Below, in pieces: positions 40,973-52,695 of a stretch of 64,000 nucleotides of DNA; position 1 is the stretch's first letter; each line of letters starts with the position of its first letter. Source of the stretch: Sphingomonadaceae bacterium 3R27E2-A. GTDB lineage: Bacteria; Pseudomonadota; Alphaproteobacteria; Sphingomonadales; Sphingomonadaceae. The position numbers and the translations under genes were made by a program. Below the pieces are notes generated by a model. The model had not been told where the DNA came from and ran no database searches. It worked only from the letters and a program-made list of their open reading frames with translations. Location: assembly GCA_005503165.1 (NCBI GenBank), contig SCNT01000021.1:1-64000 (forward strand), read 5' to 3'.

Positions 40973-41398
40973 TTAAGCTAGACGGCGTCCGGTCGTGCGC
41001 ACCGTTGCGCAGGCGGGCGTACCGTCTTTGCCAGTGCCATTGACCGAAATCTCGATCCGGTGCCCACCCTTTGCTGCAGCATCGAGCAGCTGCTGATCGA
41101 TATCGTGGATGTCGATCTTCATTCGCCGGGTCCAGGGCGACGCCGGGTCGCCGGCCGCTTGCCCGACACGAATATAGACAAACCGGCGCTCGGGACCTTC
41201 GCGCCGCACCTGGTCGCCGAAGAATTTCGGGCCGGGGCCGACGCGGATGACAAAATCGAACGGAAGCGCCTCGCCAGTCTTCGAGTATTTCGGATCGAGC
41301 GGACGGTCGTCCTTGGCTTGCAAGCTGTGGAGAACGCCCACCACCGGCTGTTCGATGACGATCCGCATGGGGATTTCGATCTGACTTTCGCGTGCCAT
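40973..41398 (-). CDS. DUF5990 family protein
   Basis: The 141-residue protein starts at ATG 41398. It has ESQIEIPMRIVIEQPVVGV, LPFDFVIRVGPGPKFFG and MKIDIHDIDQQLLDAA, a pattern of DUF5990 proteins whose function is not known. It faces the ArsR gene and may share the intergenic control region. A TTG at 41404 is an alternative start. Confidence 0.72.
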   Translation of the reverse strand: MARESQIEIPMRIVIEQPVVGVLHSLQAKDDRPLDPKYSKTGEALPFDFVIRVGPGPKFFGDQVRREGPERRFVYIRVGQAAGDPASPWTRRMKIDIHDIDQQLLDAAAKGGHRIEISVNGTGKDGTPACATVRTTGRRLA

Positions 41399-41444
41399 CT
41401 GCAATCTATAGCCTGATTGGCGGATCGCTCAAATTGCGCTGGTC

Positions 41445-41499
41445 CATCGGATATTCCCGATAGAATTTGACGAATGCCTATTCATCGGATAATCCCGAT
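41445..41499 (+). promoter_or_regulatory. ArsR promoter with two operator repeats
   Basis: Two near-identical 17-nt imperfect palindromes, at 41445-41461 and 41483-41499 (CATCGGATAWTCCCGAT, differing at one base), flank TTGACG (41467-41472). The possible -10, TAATCC (41490-41495), overlaps the second repeat. The second repeat ends 2 nt before the ATG at 41502, so the transcript may be leaderless. ArsR-type repressors bind such repeats. Confidence 0.75.
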
Positions 41500-41501
41500 G
41501 C

Positions 41502-41831
41502 ATGAATATGGATTTGGCACTACCCGCCCTTGCCGCGCTGGCGCACCCGACACGCCTCGAAGCCTTTCGCCTTCTTGTCCGGCACGAGCCCGAGGGACTT
41601 TCGACCGGTAAGCTCGTCGAAGCATCCGGTCTGTCTCAAAGCACCTTCTCGACCCATCTCGCGGTGCTGGCGAAAGCGGGCCTCGTGCGATCGGAGAAAG
41701 ATGGGCGCCAGATCATTCAACGCGCCCATATTGACACGTTGCGCGACCTGATGCTCTTTCTTGCCAAAGACTGCTGCCAAGGCCGGGCGGAACTCTGCGA
41801 GCCGCTGCTCGCCGAACTCGCCTGCTGCTGA
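41502..41831 (+). CDS. arsR: ArsR-family repressor
   Basis: The 109-residue winged-helix protein (ALAHPTRLEAFRLLV; GLSQSTFSTHLAVLAKAGLV) lacks the classical CVC in the recognition helix. It has cysteines at the C-terminus: DCCQGRAELC and a final ACC. C-terminal thiols serve as the arsenite or antimonite site in several ArsR types. The arsenate reductase gene follows by 14 nt, so this is an ars operon. The start at 41502 is next to the operator; ATG 41508 is an alternative. Confidence 0.88.
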   Translation: MNMDLALPALAALAHPTRLEAFRLLVRHEPEGLSTGKLVEASGLSQSTFSTHLAVLAKAGLVRSEKDGRQIIQRAHIDTLRDLMLFLAKDCCQGRAELCEPLLAELACC

Positions 41832-41845
41832 GGGAGACTGGCTCC

Positions 41846-42286
41846 ATGACCGACATCATCATCTACCATAATCCCGAATGCGGGACGTCGCGCAACACGC
41901 TCGCGCTGATCCACAACGCTGGCATCGAGCCGCATGTCATAGAGTATCTGAAGACGCCGCCGGCGCGAGCCCTGCTCGAACAATTGATCGAGCGCGCCGG
42001 CATCACCGCGCGCGACTTGCTCCGCGAAAAGGGCACACCTTATGCCGAGCTGGGCCTCGGTGACCGGGCCCTTACCGACGAAACGCTGATCGACGCGATG
42101 ATAGAGCATCCAATCCTCATCAACCGGCCCTTGGTCGTCTCGCCGCTCGGCGTGAAGCTTTGCCGCCCCTCCGAAGAAGTGCTCGCCCTCATCCCGGCGC
42201 GCCAGCGCGGCGCCTTCGCGAAGGAAGACGGCGAACAGGTTGTCCGCCGTCAGCACCAATGGCACAGATTTGAGGTTGTGATTTAA
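41846..42286 (+). CDS. arsC: Arsenate reductase (glutaredoxin-type), 3' end altered by IS insertion
   Basis: The 146-residue enzyme reduces arsenate to arsenite with glutathione/glutaredoxin. It has the active-site Cys in HNPECGTSRNTL and the arginine-containing INRPLVVSP and LGVKLCRPSE segments. An IS3-family element begins at 42241, inside codon 132. The last 14 residues (RRQHQWHRFEVVI and a preceding Val) therefore come from the IS end, replacing the native C-terminus. The catalytic part is complete, so activity may be retained. No arsenite exporter gene is nearby. Confidence 0.88.
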   Translation: MTDIIIYHNPECGTSRNTLALIHNAGIEPHVIEYLKTPPARALLEQLIERAGITARDLLREKGTPYAELGLGDRALTDETLIDAMIEHPILINRPLVVSPLGVKLCRPSEEVLALIPARQRGAFAKEDGEQVVRRQHQWHRFEVVI

Positions 42287-42343
42287 GGAGGATCTGGGCT
42301 TCGTCGTAGTGACGAAGGAACGAAGATGAAGCCCAGATCCTCC
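42287..42343 (+). promoter_or_regulatory. 16-bp hairpin over the start of IS orfA
   Basis: Arms GGAGGATCTGGGCTTC (42287-42302) and GAAGCCCAGATCCTCC (42328-42343) are perfectly complementary. The second arm begins at the G of the orfA ATG (42326-42328). Read-through transcripts from the arsC side would fold and hide the ribosome binding site, a way to limit transposase made from outside transcription. Confidence 0.6.
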
Positions 42344-42712
42344 AATGTAAAATCGCCCGCCAAGGCCCCAGCAGAGCGGGTAGTGAAGGACATCCGCCGA
42401 CAGACCCGGCGCCACTTTTCGGCCGAGGACAAGATCCGCATCGTGCTGGATGGCCTGCGCGGGGAAGACAGCATCGCCGAGCTATGCCGCAAGGAAGGCA
42501 TTGCCCAGAGCCTGTATTACACCTGGTCGAAGGAGTTCATGGAAGCTGGCAAGCGCCGCCTGGCCGGCGACACCGCCCGTGCCGCGACCACCGGAGAGGT
42601 CCAGGACCTGCGCCGCGAAGCCCGGGCCCTGAAGGAATGCGTGGCCGATCTGACACTGGAAAACCGTCTGCTCAAAAAAAGCATGGTCGCGGATGGGGGC
42701 AACGACGAATGA
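42326..42712 (+). CDS. IS3-family transposase OrfA
   Basis: The 128-residue protein has an HTH of the transposase 8 type (HFSAEDKIRIVLDGLRGEDS; CRKEGIAQSLYYTWSKEF) followed by a leucine-zipper-like helix (LKECVADLTLENRLLKK). It binds the IS ends and partners OrfB. Near its end the run CTCAAAAAAAGC (42672-42682 area) could cause a -1 frameshift into orfB. Its stop overlaps the orfB ATG. Confidence 0.92.
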   Translation: MKPRSSNVKSPAKAPAERVVKDIRRQTRRHFSAEDKIRIVLDGLRGEDSIAELCRKEGIAQSLYYTWSKEFMEAGKRRLAGDTARAATTGEVQDLRREARALKECVADLTLENRLLKKSMVADGGNDE

Positions 42713-43689
42713 GATATCCCGCATCCGAGAAGCTCGAGATCATCAGAACCGTCGAGCAGTCGCACCTGTCGGCCAAGCGCACGCTGGACCAACTCGGCAT
42801 CCCTCGTCGGACATTCTACCGCTGGTATGATCGCTACCTCGAAGGCGGGCCGGAGGCGTTGGAAGATCGGCCATCGGCGCCGAGCCGGGTGTGGAACCGC
42901 ATCCCGGCGGGCATCCACGACCAGATCATCGAGCTGGCGCTGGAACAGTCTGAGCTGAGCCCCCGGGAACTGGCCGTGCGCTTCACCGAAGGGCAGCGCT
43001 ACTTCGTGTCGGAATCCACGGTTTACCGCCTGTTGAAGGCCCACGACCTGATCACCAGCCCGGCCTATGTCGTGATCAAGGCTGCCGATCAGTTCCACAC
43101 GAAAACCACGCGGCCGAACGAGATGTGGCAGACCGACTTCACCTACTTCAAGATCATCGGGTGGGGCTGGATGTATCTGTCGACCGTGCTCGACGACTTC
43201 TCACGCTACATCATCGCCTGGAAGCTGTGCACCAACATGCGAGCCGAGGACGTCACCGACACGCTGGACCTCGCCCTGGCGGCTTCTGGTTGCGACAGCG
43301 CCACGGTGCTGCACAAACCCCGGATACTCAGCGATAATGGCCCCAGCTACATCGCGGGTGAGCTGGCGGAATACATCGAGGCCCGGAAGATGAGCCATGT
43401 CCGCGGCGCCCCGTGTCATCCCCAAACCCAGGGCAAGATCGAGCGCTGGCACCAGACCCTGAAAAACCGCATCTTGCTGGAAAACTACTTCCTGCCCGGC
43501 GACCTCGAAGCCCACATCGAGACCTTCGTCGAGCACTACAATCACCAGCGATACCACGAGAGCCTGGCCAACGTGACGCCTGCCGACGCCTACTTCGGCA
43601 GGGCTCCGGCAATCATCAAACTGCGCGAAAGGATCAAGCGACAGACCATCGAACATCGGCGCTTGCAGCACCGCAAGTTCGCCGCCTAA
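42709..43689 (+). CDS. IS3-family transposase OrfB (DDE)
   Basis: The 326-residue catalytic protein has an N-terminal HTH (LDQLGIPRRTFYRWYDRY) and the rve integrase core. The core has MWQTDFTYF (first Asp), ILSDNGPSYIAG (second Asp) and TQGKIERWHQTLK (Glu). The frame is open well upstream of the ATG at 42709 and lies -1 to orfA, so an OrfAB fusion by frameshifting is likely. It appears intact. Confidence 0.93.
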   Translation: MRYPASEKLEIIRTVEQSHLSAKRTLDQLGIPRRTFYRWYDRYLEGGPEALEDRPSAPSRVWNRIPAGIHDQIIELALEQSELSPRELAVRFTEGQRYFVSESTVYRLLKAHDLITSPAYVVIKAADQFHTKTTRPNEMWQTDFTYFKIIGWGWMYLSTVLDDFSRYIIAWKLCTNMRAEDVTDTLDLALAASGCDSATVLHKPRILSDNGPSYIAGELAEYIEARKMSHVRGAPCHPQTQGKIERWHQTLKNRILLENYFLPGDLEAHIETFVEHYNHQRYHESLANVTPADAYFGRAPAIIKLRERIKRQTIEHRRLQHRKFAA

Positions 43690-43763
43690 CATCAACCCCC
43701 TGACGAGGTCCGCACTCCGCTAATCTACGCCGCGAGTTGTGCCGACTGTTCTGACGACGGACA

Positions 43764-44050
43764 CCTATTTAACCGACGGCCTTCCCTGAGTGGAGCGAGA
43801 GCCACATAGACCGTCGCGATCATTTGGCACGGAGCGCCGCCGCGATCGATGCGCGAACAGAAGGAAGCCGCGCCCACGGTAAGCCGGTGACGGTTAAGGT
43901 GGCGCAACACAAGAGGAGTGAGTCCGACAAGGCTGAGGGGAATGTGATTTTTGCGTATATCAGAGAATGACGATCCGAATGAAGGCGAGTTGCAATCATG
44001 CCGCCTGGTGAAAGGCGGTTGAGCTGGAAATCTGACAGGAGCTTCTGACA
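43764..44050. other. Non-coding stretch between the IS and the copper ATPase gene
   Basis: A minus-strand frame here ends in the IS and has no recognisable domain. GACAGGAGC just before the ATPase ATG is a good ribosome binding site. A promoter for the ATPase is expected here, but I could not define it. Confidence 0.4.
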
Positions 44051-46372
<2,322 letters not shown>

Positions 46373-46822
46373 TCCGTGCGGCGCTTCGCACATTGCGTAT
46401 ACGGGCGAGGAACAGCGAACAGCATCTCTCGGGCAAGCTCGGTTTGATGAGCGAAACCAAAGTCCCTCTCGGGAATATGCGCGAGGCTCACGAACGCGGG
46501 GCGGATCTTCGGGTGTGTCGAGGGGCGGTTGCTGAGAGGGAAACAAGCGAGCCCAACGACAACTTATGACCCGCTTCGCACCCTCGGCGGGCCATTCCCC
46601 AACCGGCTGCCTCGGTCGCGACCCGCCGGAGAATCTCGGGCATCCGGACCCGGACTGGTCGGTCAGGATCATGAAACGGCCTGACCTCGGACGAGGATCC
46701 AGTCGCATGATCCGTGCGAATACCGGGCCGCTCCAGAGTGGATTCGTAACTTACGTATATTGAAGGGACGGTCGGGACGGCATTGAGGCGATCTAGCTCA
46801 AGACAGCTAATGGAGCGCGATC
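46373..46822. other. Intergenic stretch before the aldehyde dehydrogenase gene
   Basis: No gene is supported in this 450-nt stretch. It contains the FixJ-box-like site at 46751-46758 listed separately, and presumably the promoter of the dehydrogenase-copAB genes. Confidence 0.45.
46751..46758 (+). promoter_or_regulatory. FixJ-box-like site upstream of the dehydrogenase operon
   Basis: TTACGTAT matches seven of eight positions of the FixJ consensus KTAMGTAR as I recall it, and lies 65-72 nt before the aldehyde dehydrogenase ATG. This is the same distance as the perfect site at 54863-54870. Binding is inferred. Confidence 0.45.
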
Positions 46823-48343
46823 ATGTTCGAACAGGCCTTCAGCACCATCAATGCCGCGCCGTCCTTCCGGCATCGCTATGACAATTTCATCGGTGGTCGT
46901 TGGAGTCCCCCCGCTGCGGGAGAATATTTCGCCGATACGAGCCCGATCAACGGCGCCCTGATCGCCGAGTTCGCGCTGTCAACACCGGAAGATGTCGAGC
47001 GCGCGCTCGATGCGGCGCACGCGGCCAAGGATCAGTGGGCCAAGATATCACCAGCCGAGCGTGCGCGGTTGCTCAACCGGATCGCCGACCGGCTGGAAGA
47101 CAATCTGGAGCTGCTGGCCTTCGCCGAGACGATCGACAACGGCAAGCCGATCCGCGAGACGCGTACCGCAGACGTGCCTCTGGCGATCGACCACTTCCGC
47201 TACTTCGCCGGCTGCATCCGGGCGGAAGAGGGCGCGATCTCGACGATCGATGCCGACACGATCGCCTATCATTTCCGCGAGCCGCTTGGCGTCGTCGGGC
47301 AGATCATCCCGTGGAACTTCCCGCTGCTCATGGCAGCCTGGAAAATCGCTCCGGCACTTGCCGCGGGCAATTGCACGGTGATCAAACCTGCGTCCCAGAC
47401 GCCTTTGACATTGCTGATGTTCGCAGAGCTCACCGCCGATATTCTGCCGCCTGGCGTGTTCAACGTCGTGACGGGACCTGGACGCACCGTTGGCCAGGCG
47501 ATCGCCGCCAATCCACGGATCGCCAAGGTCTCCTTTACGGGCGAGACGGTCACCGGCAAGCAGATCATGCATGCGGCCGCCGACCATCTCATCCCCCAGA
47601 CGATGGAACTTGGCGGCAAGTCGCCCAACATCTTCATGGCCGACGTGCTCGACGAGGAGGACGCCTTCTTCGACAAGGCGCTGGAGGGCTTCACGCTCTT
47701 CGCGTTCAACAAAGGCGAGGTCTGCACCTGTCCCTCGCGCGCGTTGATCCACGAATCGATCTTCGACCGTTTCATCGAGCGCGCCGTGGCGCGTGTCACA
47801 GCGATCCGCCAAGGTGATCCGCTCGACCCTTCGGTCCAGATCGGCGCCCAGGCATCCGAAGATCAACTCCACAAGATCCTCGGCTATATCGACATCGGAA
47901 AAACCGAGGGCGCGCAATGCCTGACCGGCGGCGCGCGGGCGCTCCCCGGCGGCGAACTCGATCGGGGCTATTTCGTGCAGCCCACCGTGTTCCTCGGCGA
48001 AAATCGGATGCGCATCTTCCAGGAAGAGATCTTCGGGCCGGTGCTGTCGGTGACCACATTCAAGACAGTCGACGAGGCGATCGCGATCGCCAACGATACC
48101 GCCTACGGCCTCGGCGCGGGCGTCTGGACCCGCAACGGCAACACGGCCTACCGGCTCGGCCGCGCGATCGAGGCCGGGCGGGTCTGGACCAACTGCTACC
48201 ATCACTATCCCGCACATGCCGCTTTCGGCGGATATAAGGCGTCGGGTTTCGGACGCGAAAATCACAAGATGATGCTCGACCATTATCAGCAGACCAAGAA
48301 CCTGCTCGTCTCCTATGACGAGCATGCGCTCGGCCTGTTCTGA
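46823..48343 (+). CDS. NAD(P)-dependent aldehyde dehydrogenase (AldB/ExaC-type)
   Basis: The 506-residue enzyme oxidises aldehydes to acids. It has the nucleotide-binding region [19 protein letters not shown], the general base Glu in [13 protein letters not shown] and the catalytic Cys in [11 protein letters not shown]. The length is normal. It is followed by an alcohol dehydrogenase (24-nt gap), so an alcohol-to-aldehyde-to-acid route, or the reverse under low oxygen, is implied. The presence of both in a copper cluster is unusual; aldehyde detoxification or a fermentative role fits the nearby oxygen sensor. Confidence 0.93.
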   Translation: MFEQAFSTINAAPSFRHRYDNFIGGRWSPPAAGEYFADTSPINGALIAEFALSTPEDVERALDAAHAAKDQWAKISPAERARLLNRIADRLEDNLELLAFAETIDNGKPIRETRTADVPLAIDHFRYFAGCIRAEEGAISTIDADTIAYHFREPLGVVGQIIPWNFPLLMAAWKIAPALAAGNCTVIKPASQTPLTLLMFAELTADILPPGVFNVVTGPGRTVGQAIAANPRIAKVSFTGETVTGKQIMHAAADHLIPQTMELGGKSPNIFMADVLDEEDAFFDKALEGFTLFAFNKGEVCTCPSRALIHESIFDRFIERAVARVTAIRQGDPLDPSVQIGAQASEDQLHKILGYIDIGKTEGAQCLTGGARALPGGELDRGYFVQPTVFLGENRMRIFQEEIFGPVLSVTTFKTVDEAIAIANDTAYGLGAGVWTRNGNTAYRLGRAIEAGRVWTNCYHHYPAHAAFGGYKASGFGRENHKMMLDHYQQTKNLLVSYDEHALGLF

Positions 48344-48367
48344 TCCCTCCCGGAAGGAGAAGCAGAC

Positions 48368-49393
48368 ATGGCGAAAACCATGAAGGCGGCGGTCGTCCGC
48401 GAATTCGGCAAGCCGCTGGTCATCGAAGAGGCGCCGATCCCGACGGTCGGACCCGGCCAGATCCTGGTAAAGGTCGCGGCGGCCGGCGTATGCCACACCG
48501 ACCTGCATGCGGCCGAGGGCGACTGGCCGGTCAAGCCCAACCCGCCCTTCATTCCCGGGCATGAAGGCGTCGGACATGTCGCCGCCGTCGGATCGGGCGT
48601 CACTCTTGTAAAAGAGGGCGACCGGGTCGGCGTCCCCTGGCTCTACTCCGCCTGCGGGCATTGCGTGCATTGCCTGGGCGGCTGGGAGACGTTGTGCGAG
48701 AGCCAGCAGAATACCGGCTATTCGGTGAATGGCAGCTTCGCGGAATATGTCCTCGCCGATCCAAATTATGTCGGGCATCTTCCCGACAATGTCGACTTCC
48801 TCGACATTGCGCCGATCCTCTGCGCCGGCGTCACCGTCTATAAAGGGCTGAAGGCCACCGAGGCGAAGCCCGGAGAGTGGGTGGTCGTCTCCGGGATCGG
48901 CGGGCTCGGCCACATGGCGGTGCAATATGCCCGCGCGATGGGTCTCAATGTGGCTGCGGTCGACGTCGACGACCGCAAGCTCGATCTCGCGACCCGTCTC
49001 GGCGCGGCGCTCACAGTCAACGCGCGTGAAGAGGATCCGTCAGCCGCCATCAAGCAGGCGATCGACGGTGCGCAGGGCGTCCTCGTCACCGCGGTCTCGC
49101 CCAAGGCCTTCCAGCAGGCGCTCGGCATGGTCCGGCGCGGTGGTACGGTCGCGCTCAACGGCCTTCCACCGGGCGATTTTCCGCTGTCGATCTTCGACAC
49201 CGTACTCAACGGCATCACCGTTCGCGGTTCGATCGTCGGCACCCGGCTCGACCTTCTCGAAGCACTGGCCTTCGCCGGCGAAGGCAAGGTGCATGCGACG
49301 GTGCACGCCGAAAAGCTGGAGAACATCAACGACGTCTTTGCGCGTATGCGCCGCGGCGACATTGACGGGCGGATCGTTCTCGATCTGGCCTGA
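48368..49393 (+). CDS. adhP: Zinc-dependent alcohol dehydrogenase (AdhP-type)
   Basis: The 341-residue enzyme interconverts alcohols and aldehydes with NAD. Catalytic zinc ligands are in [11 protein letters not shown] and [10 protein letters not shown]. The structural zinc cysteines are in [18 protein letters not shown]. The NAD-binding motif is [13 protein letters not shown]. It follows the aldehyde dehydrogenase and precedes the multicopper oxidase by 26 nt on the same strand, so these could be one transcript. Confidence 0.93.
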   Translation: MAKTMKAAVVREFGKPLVIEEAPIPTVGPGQILVKVAAAGVCHTDLHAAEGDWPVKPNPPFIPGHEGVGHVAAVGSGVTLVKEGDRVGVPWLYSACGHCVHCLGGWETLCESQQNTGYSVNGSFAEYVLADPNYVGHLPDNVDFLDIAPILCAGVTVYKGLKATEAKPGEWVVVSGIGGLGHMAVQYARAMGLNVAAVDVDDRKLDLATRLGAALTVNAREEDPSAAIKQAIDGAQGVLVTAVSPKAFQQALGMVRRGGTVALNGLPPGDFPLSIFDTVLNGITVRGSIVGTRLDLLEALAFAGEGKVHATVHAEKLENINDVFARMRRGDIDGRIVLDLA

Positions 49394-49419
49394 CCATCTT
49401 CTGGCGAAAGAAACATTCA

Positions 49420-51114
49420 ATGCCCCTCCTTCATAGCTTGCCGATCGCACGGCGGCGCTTCGTTCAGGGGCTGGCGATTGGCGGAGCCGTCGCGGGCTTC
49501 ATCCCGGCACTGCAGGCGAAATCCCTCTCCGCGTCGACGGCTGAGTTGAGCGGGACCGAATTCGACCTCGAGATCGCCGAGATCCCGGTCAACTATACCG
49601 GCAAGCGCCGGGTCGCGACGGCAGTGAACGGCGCCGTACCCGCGCCGATCCTGCGCCTGCGCGAGGGCGACACCGTCACGCTGCGCGTTCGCAACAGCCT
49701 CAAGGAGATGTCCAGCATCCACTGGCACGGGATCATCCTGCCCGCAGAAATGGACGGCGTGCCCGGCATCAGCTTCGCCGGTATCGCCCCGGGCGAGACC
49801 TTCACCTATCGATTCGAAGTGCGCCAAGTGGGCACCTACTGGTATCACGCCCACACGCTCGCCGAGCAGACCGGGCTCTATGGCGCGATCGTCGTCGAGC
49901 CGAAGGTGCCGACGGGGCCTGTTCCCCACCGCGACTATACCATCATGCTGAGCGACTGGTCGGACGAACCACCGCTCCAGATCTTCACGAACCTCAAGAA
50001 GCTGAGCAGCTATTATAACTTCGCGCAGCCGACCGCCGGCGACTTTCTAGAGGATGTGAGCGAGCTGGGCCTCGCCAAAGCCCTCGAACGGCGGCGGATG
50101 TGGAACGGGTCGCGGATGAATCCGACCGACTATAGCGACCTTTCCGCAGCGACCTACACTTATCTTATGAACGGGACGACGCCTGCGGGCAACTGGACCG
50201 CCGTCGCCGCGCCCGGCGAGCATGTGCGCCTGCGCTTTGTGGGCGCGGGAACGGCGACCTTCTTCGACGTACGGATCCCCGGTGTGGAGCTGACAATCGT
50301 TTCTACCGACGGGCAGCCGGTGGTGCCGGTGACGGTCGAGGAGTTCCGGATCGGCCCGGGGGAAACCTATGATGTCGAGTTCACCATGCCCGACGGCAAT
50401 GCACGCACGATCTTCGCCCAGGCGATCGATCGGACCGGCTTTGCCCGCGGCACGATCGCGCCTGCTCCCGGCATGTCGGCACCGGTCCCCGCCCTCGATG
50501 CGCGGCCCTGGCTCGATCCCGTCGACATGATGGGGGCGATGATGACGATGGGCGGCGGCGAGCACGCCGGGCACGGCCTGACGGAGATGCCGCCGAAGGC
50601 CCGGCATGCCCGCACCGAATATGGCGCGAACACCGATATGCGCGTCGACTATCCCCGCGCCAATCTCGATGATCCCGGCGCCGGCCTGCGCGACCGCTCA
50701 TGGCGTGTCCTGACGCTGGCGGACTTGCGGACACCCAATGGCGATCCCGATCCGCGCGAGCCCGAACGCGAGATCGAGCTCCACCTCAACGGCAATATGG
50801 AGCGCTTCATCTGGGCGCTCGACGGAATCAAGCTCAATGACTCGCGGCCGCTCCACTTCAAGCCGAACGAGCGACTGCGCATCATCTTGGTCAACGACAC
50901 GATGATGTCCCATCCGATGCACCTCCACGGCATGTGGAGCGATGTCGAAGGATCCGATGGCGCCTTCCAGGTCCGCAAGCATACGGTGGTGGTCCAGCCT
51001 GCCCAGAGGGTGAGCTTCCGCGTCACCGCCGATGCTATGGGTCGATGGGCGTTTCACTGCCATCTGCTCTACCATATGGCGGCCGGCATGTTCCGGGAGG
51101 TCGTCGTCGCATGA
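49420..51114 (+). CDS. copA: Copper resistance multicopper oxidase CopA (PcoA-type)
   Basis: The 564-residue periplasmic oxidase has a Tat signal (ARRRFVQGLAIGGAVAG) and the four copper motifs: SIHWHGIILP, YWYHAHTLAEQTG, HPMHLHGMW and AFHCHLLYHMAAGMFRE. A short Met-rich insert (DMMGAMMTMGGGEHAGH) precedes the last domain. It oxidises Cu+ to the less toxic Cu2+ using oxygen. It overlaps the start of the CopB gene by 4 nt. This is a different protein from the copper ATPase, which also bears the name copA. Confidence 0.95.
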   Translation: MPLLHSLPIARRRFVQGLAIGGAVAGFIPALQAKSLSASTAELSGTEFDLEIAEIPVNYTGKRRVATAVNGAVPAPILRLREGDTVTLRVRNSLKEMSSIHWHGIILPAEMDGVPGISFAGIAPGETFTYRFEVRQVGTYWYHAHTLAEQTGLYGAIVVEPKVPTGPVPHRDYTIMLSDWSDEPPLQIFTNLKKLSSYYNFAQPTAGDFLEDVSELGLAKALERRRMWNGSRMNPTDYSDLSAATYTYLMNGTTPAGNWTAVAAPGEHVRLRFVGAGTATFFDVRIPGVELTIVSTDGQPVVPVTVEEFRIGPGETYDVEFTMPDGNARTIFAQAIDRTGFARGTIAPAPGMSAPVPALDARPWLDPVDMMGAMMTMGGGEHAGHGLTEMPPKARHARTEYGANTDMRVDYPRANLDDPGAGLRDRSWRVLTLADLRTPNGDPDPREPEREIELHLNGNMERFIWALDGIKLNDSRPLHFKPNERLRIILVNDTMMSHPMHLHGMWSDVEGSDGAFQVRKHTVVVQPAQRVSFRVTADAMGRWAFHCHLLYHMAAGMFREVVVA

Positions 51115-52082
51115 TCCGCATGGCCCGCCCCCGCCCCGCGCCGTTCCTGGTTGTCCTCCTCTTCTCGACTGCGATTGCATCACCCGCCTCGGCGCAAGAG
51201 CCATCTTCCACGGCGCCGGACGCCTTCCAGGCGGGGCAGGTGCCTCCACCGGAGGAGCACATCCATCCCGCGTCTCAAACCCAGGACCATGCGGGAATGG
51301 ACATGCCTGGCATGGATGTGCCGAGCACCGGTATGAAGATGGACATGGGCCGCATGCAGGGCGGCAAGGCCCCGCCGGACGCGCGCGATTCAAATGACTA
51401 TTCGGACGGCTACCGCAATTCGACACTGCCCGGCTATGAGATGGCCGACAAGCTCTCGATTCCGAAGGTCCTCGTCGACGAGCTCGAGTTCGTCAGCGGC
51501 AATGAGGGCCAGGGGGTGGGCTGGACGGTGCTCGTCACGAAGGGGCAGGACAATGACAAACTATGGCTGCGCAGCCAGGGCCTGAAAAACTCGCGCGATC
51601 GTCTTGATGCTGAAAGCAGCGTCGAGGCGCTCTGGTGGCACGGCAAGAGTCCGTTCTGGGGCACGGTGCTGGGAGTTCGCCAGGATCTCGGCAAGGGAGC
51701 GACGACATGGCTTGCCGCAGGCGTCGAGGGATTGGCGCCCTATTGGTTCGACGTGCAGTTGACCGCCTATGTGGGCGACGATGGCCGCATCGCGGGGCGC
51801 GCCAAGGCCGGCTACGAGGTTCTGTTCACCAATCGGCTGATCTTGACCTCCCAGGTCGAGACCAACCTCTATTCCAAGCGCTCGGTCGACCGCGAGCTTG
51901 GTGGCGGGTTCAGCAATGTCGAGCTGAGCGGCCGACTACGCTACGAGTTGTCGCGCAAGTTCGCACCTTATGTCGGCTTTGTCTGGGAACGCGCGCTCGA
52001 TGGCACCGCCGCCTTCCGGCGCGCGGACCGCGAACTGACAACCGAGCGTCGCGTGGTCGTCGGCCTCAGATTGTGGTGGTGA
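51111..52082 (+). CDS. copB: Copper resistance outer membrane protein CopB (PcoB-type)
   Basis: The 323-residue protein has a signal peptide (FLVVLLFSTAIASPASAQ), a Met/His-rich segment (DHAGMDMPGMDVPSTGMKMD) and the CopB beta-barrel domain with VDELEFVSGNEGQGVGW and the terminal aromatic VVGLRLWW. It is an outer membrane copper-binding protein working with CopA. ATG 51111 overlaps the copA stop and gives the natural signal peptide. Confidence 0.93.
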   Translation: MIRMARPRPAPFLVVLLFSTAIASPASAQEPSSTAPDAFQAGQVPPPEEHIHPASQTQDHAGMDMPGMDVPSTGMKMDMGRMQGGKAPPDARDSNDYSDGYRNSTLPGYEMADKLSIPKVLVDELEFVSGNEGQGVGWTVLVTKGQDNDKLWLRSQGLKNSRDRLDAESSVEALWWHGKSPFWGTVLGVRQDLGKGATTWLAAGVEGLAPYWFDVQLTAYVGDDGRIAGRAKAGYEVLFTNRLILTSQVETNLYSKRSVDRELGGGFSNVELSGRLRYELSRKFAPYVGFVWERALDGTAAFRRADRELTTERRVVVGLRLWW

Positions 52083-52695
52083 TCCCTGGACCCGAGACGG
52101 TAGCGAACGCGCAACGGTACGATGGTGCGACCGGACGGCCATATCAGGCGGCCGGTCATCACCACCCAGGCGACGGTGCATGATGGACAATTGCATGCTT
52201 GAACGTGCGATCTTCATCCATTGAGTGCCGGATCGGAAATCTTGGACTGACCTCGCGTCACGGCCTGCTTGCACTGGCTATCGATCCGTAAGGCCTGCGC
52301 CATTGGCATGCGAACTCCAAGGATCGGCTTCTGCGACGCTTGCTCGCAATGGCTATCGGTCTCGTGTGTTGGCTGACTCGCAGCATCGGTGCTCGCGGGA
52401 CGGTTAGCCGCGGCCATATCGACGTCGAGTATCGGTCACGCCAGCCTGGAGCAGCGGCCCGCAAGCAATGGTCTCGAGTGGCGCGGCGGCGAACGATGAT
52501 CGATCCCGACAAGGCGGCATTACTCCGGAACTCCCACGCCGGTGCAGCGCTCAGGCTGGATCGCGCGAGAAATTTCGAGGGGTATCGCGCCGAGCTGCGT
52601 ATTTGACTTAGTGCCCGTTCCGATTGGGGGATTCCGACGGCCATGAAACCATTGCCCTGTCGCCTACGCGCCCGGCCTGGACGGCTGGGGATGAC
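52083..52695. other. Long non-coding stretch before fixL
   Basis: No gene is supported in about 610 nt. Frames are short and without domain patterns. A weak near-repeat (GGCTATCG at about 52270 and 52353) is present. The fixL promoter should be here; no clear FixJ or FNR box was found in it. Confidence 0.45.

Larger units (their letters stand above)
42241..43763 (+). mobile_element. IS3-family insertion sequence, complete
   Basis: The 1523-bp element has imperfect terminal inverted repeats of about 26 bp: the left starts TGTCCGCCGTCAGCAC at 42241 and the right (reverse complement from 43763) reads TGTCCGTCGTCAGAAC. Both share GGCACA further in. It carries two overlapping frames with a DDE transposase and a slippery A7 run. 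Flanking bases (AGGT before, CCTA after) do not form a target duplication, so the flanks may have been rearranged. Confidence 0.9.

Noticed and set aside
42231-43773. Target site duplication around the IS
   Set aside because: Bases next to the two ends (AGGT and CCTA) do not match in length 3 to 5.
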